Assembly (NCBI GenBank): GCA_046496815.1
Contig: JAWOGN010000269.1
Coordinates: forward strand, 1-29,534
From: JAWOGN01 sp046496815
Lineage (GTDB): Bacteria > Desulfobacterota > DSM-4660 > Desulfatiglandales > Desulfatiglandaceae
Length of the DNA stretch: 29,534 nt
Direction: 5' to 3'
Shown here: positions 23,510-29,534 of the stretch, one piece after another
How positions within the stretch are numbered: position 1 is the first letter of the stretch
Layout of the letters: each line of letters starts with the position of its first letter
Program-made: the position numbers and the translations under genes
Notes under the pieces: generated by a model
What the model was told of the DNA's origin: nothing
Databases searched by the model: none
The model's input: the letters and a program-made list of their open reading frames with translations, nothing else

Positions 23510-24421
23510 TTACCTACCGGCCACGCGAACTTCCGGTTCCAGCCCTACCCCTGTCTCTGCCATCACCTTTTCTTGGGCCAGAGACATCAGTGCGAGTATA
23601 TCCTCGGCAGTTGCATTGCCGGTATTGACAATGTAATTGGCATGTTTTTCAGATATCATCGCACCGCCGATCTTTTTCCCCTTGAGGCCCACCTGCTCGA
23701 TAAGCCGCCCGGCATAATCATGCGGTGGGTTCTTGAACACGGACCCTGCAGAGGGATATTCAATCGGGTGGGTTTCTTTACGTTGTTTCAGGTAATTCGC
23801 AATTCGGTCTGCAACTGTTTTTTCTGATTCAGGGTCAATTTTCAAAACAGAAGCAACGATGATGCTGCCCTTCTCCAATTGAAGGTTTCGATACGAAAAG
23901 TTGAGATCCGATCGGCGCTTCGCTGTCATATCACCCGTTGCGTTCAGCGTATGGATCTCTCTCACTCTGCCACCAATTTCTTTCCCAAAGGCGCCTGCGT
24001 TCATAGCGATCGCTCCGCCGATTGTACCGGGTATTCCGGCTAAAAACTCAAGGCCTCCCAATCCGAAGGAGCGACAGTGAACCAAAAGATCTGAAAGGAC
24101 CAGGCCTCCCCCCCCGATAAGTTCCGAAGCATCAGTTGCATTCCTTTTCACAGATGCAAGTGACCCACGAAGGATTATAACCAGACCGTCCAGACCCTCA
24201 TCCCTTACCAACAGATTGCTTCCCCGGCCTACAACAACATACGAGACCCGCTCCCGGTTCAGATAGACTATCACGCGTCTTAGGGCTTCCAGATCGTCCG
24301 TCTCGTACAACACCTCGGCAGGTCCGCCCACTCCAAGTGTCGTATACTGCGCCATTGGACAATCAAAACGGACCGTTTCCCCTGCCAGTCTTCGGATATC
24401 GTCTTTTTGCCTTTTGTCCAT
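23510..24421 (-). CDS. murB: UDP-N-acetylenolpyruvoylglucosamine reductase MurB
   Basis: The FAD-dependent reductase that makes UDP-MurNAc from the enolpyruvyl intermediate using NADPH. The 303 residues show FAD-binding TLGVGGPAEVLYE and VVGRGSNLLV, AGIPGTIGGAIAMNAGA, the proton-donor serine in AGSVFKNP and a late GKKIGGAMISEKHANYIVN. The absence of the extra Tyr-loop insert of E. coli MurB makes it type II. The start is three bases after murC, so translation is probably coupled. Confidence 0.97.
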   Translation of the reverse strand: MDKRQKDDIRRLAGETVRFDCPMAQYTTLGVGGPAEVLYETDDLEALRRVIVYLNRERVSYVVVGRGSNLLVRDEGLDGLVIILRGSLASVKRNATDASELIGGGGLVLSDLLVHCRSFGLGGLEFLAGIPGTIGGAIAMNAGAFGKEIGGRVREIHTLNATGDMTAKRRSDLNFSYRNLQLEKGSIIVASVLKIDPESEKTVADRIANYLKQRKETHPIEYPSAGSVFKNPPHDYAGRLIEQVGLKGKKIGGAMISEKHANYIVNTGNATAEDILALMSLAQEKVMAETGVGLEPEVRVAGR

Positions 24422-24424
24422 AGC

Positions 24425-25816
24425 TCAAGAGGGTCGGGCACTCAATTCCTTTAAGAGCCGTCCGCCCAGTTCGTAAATGTCGCCCGCACCGAGCGTCATG
24501 ACAAGGTCACCGGACGTCACAATCGATAGCAGCGTGGACAGGGTTTCCTCCTGTCCCGGACTATAGATGGCTTCCTTGTGCCCGTGCGCTTTGATACCCT
24601 GGCACAATCCTTCCCCGCTCACGCCCTCGATGGGTTTCTCTCCCGCTGAATATATGGGGTTGACAATTAAAACATCCGCCTCGTTGAAGCTAATGACAAA
24701 ACGGTCAAAAAGCGCGTGTGTTCGGGTGTACCTGTGCGGCTGAAACGCAACAATGAGACGCCTATCGGGCCAGGATTCTTTTGCCGTTTTCAGAGTGGCC
24801 ATAACCTCGGTCGGATGATGTCCGTAGTCATCCAGAACAAGAATATTCCCATGCTCACCTTTGAGTTCAAAGCGTCTTCCCACTCCGCCCAAATTCTTGA
24901 GCCCCGCCTTGATCACCTCGATATCCAAATCGAGCTCAATGCCCACGGCTGCCGCAGCAAGGGAATTCAATACATTGTGCTCACCGGGCATTCCCACGAA
25001 AACTCTGCCCAGTGACTGATTGTGGTAAAGAACTTCGAATCTGACTCCCAGCTTTTCTTTCTCCAAATCTCGAGCTTTTAAATCCGCCTGGGAGGTCATA
25101 CCGTAGGTAATGTATCTTTTTTTAAGACGCGGGATGATTCCCTGAATTTCCTCGTTGTCGAGGCAGAGCACAGCGACGCCATAAAACGGAATTTTATTGA
25201 TGAAATCGACAAACGTATCACGTATGGATTCCATGTCTTCGTAATGATCCAGATGCTCTTGGTCTAAATTGGTCACTACGGCTATGGTGGGAGATAGTGC
25301 GAGGAAAGACCCATCACTTTCATCCGCTTCCGCAACCAAAAGGTCACCCTGTCCCAGCTTTGCGTTGGATCCCCCCCAGATATCGAGCCTTCCGCCGATG
25401 ACCACTGTCGGATCCAAATGCCCGCTGGTAAGAATGGAAGCAACCATCGAGGTGGTGGTCGTCTTTCCGTGCGCGCCCGCGACGGCCACGCCGTATTTTA
25501 GTTTCATAAGTTCCGCCAGCATCTCCGCCCTCGGAATTACGGGGATGGAACGTTCTTTTGCCTCCTCGATCTCCAAATTGCTTCTGTCCACTGCCGAGGA
25601 AAACACCACCACATCTGCTCCCTCAATCTGCGCTCTCTTGTGGCCGATAAAAATGCGGCCCCCACGTTTTGCAAGTCGCCTCGTCATGTGTGTGGCTTTG
25701 AGATCCGAACCGCTCACCTCATACCCCAGATTAAGTAAAAGCTCTGCGATTCCGCTCATGCCGATGCCGCCGATGCCCACGAAGTGAATGTGTTTTGTTT
25801 TACCAAACTTTTGCAT
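24425..25816 (-). CDS. murC: UDP-N-acetylmuramate--L-alanine ligase MurC
   Basis: The first ATP-dependent amino-acid ligase of peptidoglycan precursor synthesis. The 463 residues contain the Rossmann start VGIGGIGMSGIAELLLNLGYEVSGSD, the ATP P-loop VAGAHGKTTTTSMV, NLDQEHLDHY of the central domain and the C-terminal DDYGHHPTEV. Length is normal. Its ATG overlaps the murG stop by one base (TAATG). Confidence 0.97.
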   Translation of the reverse strand: MQKFGKTKHIHFVGIGGIGMSGIAELLLNLGYEVSGSDLKATHMTRRLAKRGGRIFIGHKRAQIEGADVVVFSSAVDRSNLEIEEAKERSIPVIPRAEMLAELMKLKYGVAVAGAHGKTTTTSMVASILTSGHLDPTVVIGGRLDIWGGSNAKLGQGDLLVAEADESDGSFLALSPTIAVVTNLDQEHLDHYEDMESIRDTFVDFINKIPFYGVAVLCLDNEEIQGIIPRLKKRYITYGMTSQADLKARDLEKEKLGVRFEVLYHNQSLGRVFVGMPGEHNVLNSLAAAAVGIELDLDIEVIKAGLKNLGGVGRRFELKGEHGNILVLDDYGHHPTEVMATLKTAKESWPDRRLIVAFQPHRYTRTHALFDRFVISFNEADVLIVNPIYSAGEKPIEGVSGEGLCQGIKAHGHKEAIYSPGQEETLSTLLSIVTSGDLVMTLGAGDIYELGGRLLKELSARPS

Positions 25817-26898
25817 TAGCTTGTCATTGCCACCAACTGATCCACGATGTCCTTTACCGCATCGGGTCTTCCCATTTTTCGCGCCCGTTTCCCCATTGCT
25901 TTTAGGGCGGACGGATTGTCCATATATTCGACCAAGAGCTTGGAGAGAATTTCAGCAGTCAACCCGCTTTGATGAAGCATCTCCGCACCGCCTGCTTGAA
26001 CGAGGCTGCGAGCATTCATTTCTTGGTGTTGATTGGTTGCATAAGGATAGGGAATCAAAACAGAGGGTTTTCCCAGTGCTGCCAGTTCAAATATCGTTGT
26101 CGCCCCTGCCCGACTCACCACCAAGTCGGCCTGCTGATAAGCGGCGGTCATATTTCGAATAAAAGGAAGCACCGCTGCCTTGAGTCCTCGTTTCCGATAA
26201 TCCTGAACCGCACGCGCATAATCCAGCTGTCCTGTTTGATGGATTACTCTCGGGTGCTTGCCTTTAGCGTTTAAATGTACCAACGCCTCCGCAAAGACTT
26301 CATTTATGGCTTTGGCTCCCTGGCTTCCGCCCACCACTAAAATTGTAAATACCTTCCTGTTTTCAGTTGGCACATTGAGTTCTGAAAAAAGCTCCCTGCG
26401 AACCGGATTCCCGGTCAAAGTGATCGACTTTGCTTTAAGGTGCACCCTGCTCTCCTCAAAAGAAATGAATACCCGGTCAACAATCCGGGACAGCAAACGG
26501 TTCGTGAGACCGGGGTAGGAATTCTGCTCATGAATCGCTGTGGGGACCCGCATAAGCCTGGCTGCCAAACAAATCGGGCCGGCGGAATATCCGCCCATCC
26601 CAAGAACCAGACGCGGCGAGAATTCCCTGATGACTGAGAGGGATTGAGTAACACTCCCGGGTAATTTGAACACCACGGTAATCCCCTTTTTCCAACCACG
26701 CCCTTTCAACCCTTCCACATCAATGGCTTTTACACGGTAACCGTAATGCGTCAAGAGATCAGACTCCATTTTTCTGCGCCCGACTATGAATAAGATCTCC
26801 GTCCCCTTGAATCTTCTCTGCAATTCCCGAGCAACACTGATACCCGGAAAAAGATGTCCTGCTGTGCCGCCGCCGGCGATTAGAAACCTGAAATCCAT
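25816..26898 (-). CDS. murG: Undecaprenyl-PP-MurNAc-pentapeptide GlcNAc transferase MurG
   Basis: The membrane-associated GT-B glycosyltransferase that turns lipid I into lipid II. With the chosen start it has 360 residues. Signatures are IAGGGTAGHLFPGISVA near the N terminus, VVGGSQGAKAINEV in the middle and the UDP-GlcNAc-binding VSRAGATTIFELAALGKPSVLIPYPYATNQHQE. The G-loop reads GGTAGH instead of the usual GGTGGH. The start is uncertain: I use the ATG at 26898, directly before the conserved fold, which lacks a good ribosome binding site; a GTG at 26973 immediately after the ftsW stop would add 25 residues. Confidence 0.95.
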   Translation of the reverse strand: MDFRFLIAGGGTAGHLFPGISVARELQRRFKGTEILFIVGRRKMESDLLTHYGYRVKAIDVEGLKGRGWKKGITVVFKLPGSVTQSLSVIREFSPRLVLGMGGYSAGPICLAARLMRVPTAIHEQNSYPGLTNRLLSRIVDRVFISFEESRVHLKAKSITLTGNPVRRELFSELNVPTENRKVFTILVVGGSQGAKAINEVFAEALVHLNAKGKHPRVIHQTGQLDYARAVQDYRKRGLKAAVLPFIRNMTAAYQQADLVVSRAGATTIFELAALGKPSVLIPYPYATNQHQEMNARSLVQAGGAEMLHQSGLTAEILSKLLVEYMDNPSALKAMGKRARKMGRPDAVKDIVDQLVAMTS

Positions 26899-26974
26899 CT
26901 CGAATTTTGTGGCACCTGCCGCTATCGTGAGTCGCTGAGTATACCCCTTGTCAGGGGATTTTTTCTCCGACACC

Positions 26975-28060
26975 TCATGTACGCGAAGAAATATTCAGCA
27001 AGATCCCCACACTCAAGAGGTTAATCACCAAAGAGGACCCGCCATAGCTCATGAGCGGCAATGTCAATCCTTTTGTAGGAAGCAGCCCCATGACCACACC
27101 GATATTGACCAGCACCTGAAGACCGATCAAACAGGTCAATCCAAGCGCCAGGTAGGTGCTGTAAAGATCTCTCGCATCAAGGGATACTTTGATTCCTCGA
27201 ATGATCAAGATTCCGAACAGAACGATAATCACGATTACGCCCATGAAACCCAGTTCTTCGGCCGCTATGGAGAAAATGAAGTCCGTATGAGGCTCCGGCA
27301 GATAGAACAGTTTCTGCTTGCTGTTGCCGAGACCCGCACCAAACACACCACCAGATCCAAATGCCAAAAAAGAGTGTATAATCTGAAAACCGACCCCTTT
27401 TGGATCGTCCCAGGGGTTCAGAAACGCCCACCATCTTTTCAGCCTGTAATCAGCCTGCCAAACAAGCCACAAAACAACAGGCACAAAAAGCATCCCAATG
27501 GAAAACAATTGAATAAGTTTGACACCACCCACAAATAGAACGATCAGAACCCAGCAGCCCATAATTACCGCGGTTCCAAGATCAGGTTGAAGGAGGATGA
27601 GCGTCATAAATAAACCGGCTACAATGAGGTGGGGTAAAAGCCCTCTTGAAAATGACTCCATGTCCGACCCTTTCTTCGACAAGGAGTAGGCCATATACAC
27701 AGCCAAAGAAAACTTTGCCAGTTCCGAAGGCTGAAACGAGAACTCTCCCCACCTGAACCACCTGGATGCGCCACCCACTTTGTGTCCGATGCCGGGGACG
27801 AACAGCAGTATCAAGAGAGAAAAACTGACAAGCAACAAGGGATACACCAACTTGGAATACAGTGTGCACGGGATATGCTTTGCGACCAGCATCAACGAAA
27901 GCCCGATCACACAAAACAGGACCTGCCGCCTGAGGTAGAAGTAGCTATCCCCCAACCGATGTGCAGCAAGGTGAGAACTCGCGCTATACACGATTACAAA
28001 CCCCAACCCTATCAGCAAGAGAACGGGGACGAGGATCATATAATCGTACCCCGGACGCAT
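26975..28060 (-). CDS. ftsW: Lipid II polymerase FtsW (SEDS family)
   Basis: The SEDS glycosyltransferase that polymerises septal peptidoglycan together with a class B PBP. The 361 residues form about ten membrane segments, with YSASSH after the first helix, GEFSFQPSELAKFSLAVYMAYSLS, LLQPDLGTAVIM, EPHTDFIFSIAAEELGFMGV and the final MSYGGSSLVINLLSVGILLNIS. The start at 28060 (MRPGYDYM) has AAAGGG seven bases upstream and comes ten bases after the murD stop; a longer frame from 28180 would lie within murD. Confidence 0.95.
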   Translation of the reverse strand: MRPGYDYMILVPVLLLIGLGFVIVYSASSHLAAHRLGDSYFYLRRQVLFCVIGLSLMLVAKHIPCTLYSKLVYPLLLVSFSLLILLFVPGIGHKVGGASRWFRWGEFSFQPSELAKFSLAVYMAYSLSKKGSDMESFSRGLLPHLIVAGLFMTLILLQPDLGTAVIMGCWVLIVLFVGGVKLIQLFSIGMLFVPVVLWLVWQADYRLKRWWAFLNPWDDPKGVGFQIIHSFLAFGSGGVFGAGLGNSKQKLFYLPEPHTDFIFSIAAEELGFMGVIVIIVLFGILIIRGIKVSLDARDLYSTYLALGLTCLIGLQVLVNIGVVMGLLPTKGLTLPLMSYGGSSLVINLLSVGILLNISSRT

Positions 28061-28070
28061 TGTTTTCCCT

Positions 28071-29447
28071 TTAGCCACGAACCAGCCTCTCGACAGCGGC
28101 CCTGAAGATCCGGCCCCTGTGGGCATAGTCTCTAAACTGGTCAAAGCTCGAACAGGCCGGTGAGAGCAACACCACATCACCGCTCAGCGCTTGTGAAAAG
28201 GCTCCGGTCACGGCCTCTTCCATGTTTTCACAGATCGAATACGGGACTGCGCCTTCAAATGCTTTTGCCAACATGTCCTTTGCCTCCCCCAAAAGAACCG
28301 CATACCTCACCCTGCCCTCAGCGGCCTTCACCAAGGGTGCGTAATCAGCGCCTTTGTGCCGACCTCCTGCAATCAGTACCACGGGACGTTCAAAGCTCAT
28401 AATTGCCTTAATCGCCGCGTCCACATTGGTGCCCTTGGAATCATTGTAAAAAGCGACTCCCCCCCGCTCCGCCACCCATTCGAGTCGATCGGCAAGACCC
28501 CTTAGTTCACCGATTGTCTTTTGAATTACCGCAGGATCTATATTCAGTGCCAAGCCCGCCAGCACCACTGCCATCAAATTCTGCAAATTATGTTCGCCGG
28601 GAAGCCTGAAAGACTCCAGTGGAAACCCGCTCTGTTTATCGCCCAAGACACTCATAAGAACACTTTTATCCGTGATGAAGGCGTTTCGGCCTTCTTTTCT
28701 CTGAATCCCAAAACGAAAAATTGAAACGCCCGACTGGGGATATACTTTTGACAATCTTTCATCCTCATCATTTAGGATGACATATTGCCCGGCGCGCTGG
28801 TTCATGAATATCCTCAGTTTCGATCGGGCATAGTCTGCGTAGGATGAATACCTGTCCAAATGATCGGGAGAGATATTCAAAATTATCGACACAAAAGGAG
28901 AAAAAGTCTCAATGGTATCCAATTGAAAACTGCTGACCTCGACCACGATGTAGTCCGCGTTCTGGGCTCCCGCCACGTAGGCTATCAAGGGCGTGCCGAT
29001 GTTTCCGCCTACAAATACCTTCTGGTTCGCGTTTTGAAGCATGGCCCCCAAAAATGCCGTAACGCTGGACTTTCCGTTGGTACCCGTCACCGCAATCATG
29101 GGGGTGTCGATCAGGCGGCTGGCAAGCTCCAACTCGCCCGTGACGGGGATGCCCATCTTTCTGGCGGCATGAAAAACCTCGGTATCGGGGGGAACGCCTG
29201 GACTCAGAACAATCCGTTCTGAAGCCATAACCGTGTCATTCCGATGTCCGCCCGTCTCCAGCCTGATCCCTTGATCCCGAATCTCCCGGCAAACATTCGG
29301 ATCCAACTCCGTTTCATTCCTTGCTTCACTAATCGTCACAGCGGCTCCCCGTCCCGCCAAACATCGGGCGGTCCAAAGCCCTGTGACTCCCAGTCCCACC
29401 ACCAGAATTTTCTTTCTGTAAAATTTCAGATCCGGAGAATCTGACAT
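28071..29447 (-). CDS. murD: UDP-N-acetylmuramoyl-L-alanine--D-glutamate ligase MurD
   Basis: Adds D-glutamate to UDP-MurNAc-L-Ala. The 458 residues have an N-terminal Rossmann-like domain (ILVVGLGVTGLWTARCLAGRG), the P-loop VTGTNGKSSVTAF, NISPDHLDRY, YNDSKGTNVDA and GGRHKGADY, and a C-terminal domain ending LLSPACSSFDQFRDYAHRG. I chose the ATG at 29447 with AGGT upstream; a TTG at 29477 with AAGGTAGG five bases before it would add ten residues and is a reasonable alternative. Confidence 0.96.
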   Translation of the reverse strand: MSDSPDLKFYRKKILVVGLGVTGLWTARCLAGRGAAVTISEARNETELDPNVCREIRDQGIRLETGGHRNDTVMASERIVLSPGVPPDTEVFHAARKMGIPVTGELELASRLIDTPMIAVTGTNGKSSVTAFLGAMLQNANQKVFVGGNIGTPLIAYVAGAQNADYIVVEVSSFQLDTIETFSPFVSIILNISPDHLDRYSSYADYARSKLRIFMNQRAGQYVILNDEDERLSKVYPQSGVSIFRFGIQRKEGRNAFITDKSVLMSVLGDKQSGFPLESFRLPGEHNLQNLMAVVLAGLALNIDPAVIQKTIGELRGLADRLEWVAERGGVAFYNDSKGTNVDAAIKAIMSFERPVVLIAGGRHKGADYAPLVKAAEGRVRYAVLLGEAKDMLAKAFEGAVPYSICENMEEAVTGAFSQALSGDVVLLSPACSSFDQFRDYAHRGRIFRAAVERLVRG

Positions 29448-29487
29448 TTTAAACCTAAGTGCAGATTGACCTTCCAATACGCCTACC

Positions 29488-29534
29488 TTACCGCAGCTTT
29501 AAAGTGCTAAAAGACAAAAGCGCCAGAATGATGG
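29488..29534 (-). CDS. mraY: MraY C-terminal fragment
   Basis: Fifteen codons and two bases reach the right edge, ending IILALLSFSTLKLR and a stop. This matches the end of MraY (phospho-MurNAc-pentapeptide transferase), whose last residues are usually ALLSLSTLKLR, and MraY normally precedes MurD in the division cluster. Only the tail is in the window. Confidence 0.75.
   Translation of the reverse strand, partial: IILALLSFSTLKLR

Overview
The window looks like chromosomal DNA of a Desulfobacterota (former deltaproteobacterial) bacterium, Gram-negative and about half GC. The grounds are a PxxKW-type cysteine-rich small protein, a cell-division cluster ordered mraY-murD-ftsW-murG-murC-murB-ftsQ-ftsA-ftsZ without ddl and followed by a radical SAM gene, a short Geobacter-like type IV pilin behind a sigma-54-like promoter, an OmpA-type lipoprotein, and palindromic intergenic elements of a kind I recall from this group. 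This placement is inference from gene content. I see no tRNA, rRNA, CRISPR array, insertion sequence or prophage.

Layout. 1-209 is the end of a tlyA-like rRNA methyltransferase gene (+). 465-743 (-) is the PxxKW protein; 744-1458 has no convincing gene. 1459-4857 (-) is a small conserved gene, hisS and aspS, close-packed. 4984-5124 is a large imperfect palindrome. 5270-11793 (-) is a five-gene operon: TM/Sel1-like protein, VWA protein resembling the periplasmic part of PpkA, an ABC ATPase (TagT-like), an ABC permease (TagS-like) and a secreted SUMF1/FGE-fold protein (TagR-like). It resembles the TagQRST-PpkA envelope sensor that controls type VI secretion by threonine phosphorylation, but here there is no kinase domain, phosphatase or secretion gene in view. 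11926-12740 (-) is a lone response regulator with a good sigma-70 promoter and a small overlapping ORF. 12828-13041 (-) is a zinc-ribbon gene broken by a frameshift in an A7 run. 13511-14479 (+) is a rhomboid protease fused to a DnaJ C-terminal-like domain. 14893-15270 (+) is the pilin and 15692-16504 (+) a TPR/OmpA lipoprotein. 16533-17219 (-) is an unknown two-TM protein. 17304-17490 is a degenerate inverted-repeat element. 17725-18282 (-) is an exported rhodanese. 18383-29534 (-) is the division/wall cluster.

How the genes work together. The right third builds peptidoglycan precursors (MurD, MurC, MurB, MurG, MraY), polymerises septal wall (FtsW) and assembles the Z-ring (FtsZ, FtsA, FtsQ); overlaps and gaps of 2-40 bases indicate one operon. 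The tag-like operon probably senses an envelope state: exported TagR- and VWA-like parts outside, an MacB/LolCDE-type ABC pair in the inner membrane, with an output not visible here. The pilin and OmpA lipoprotein are further surface functions. Several genes appear to start with TTG (aspS, hisS, pilin, ompA lipoprotein) or GTG.
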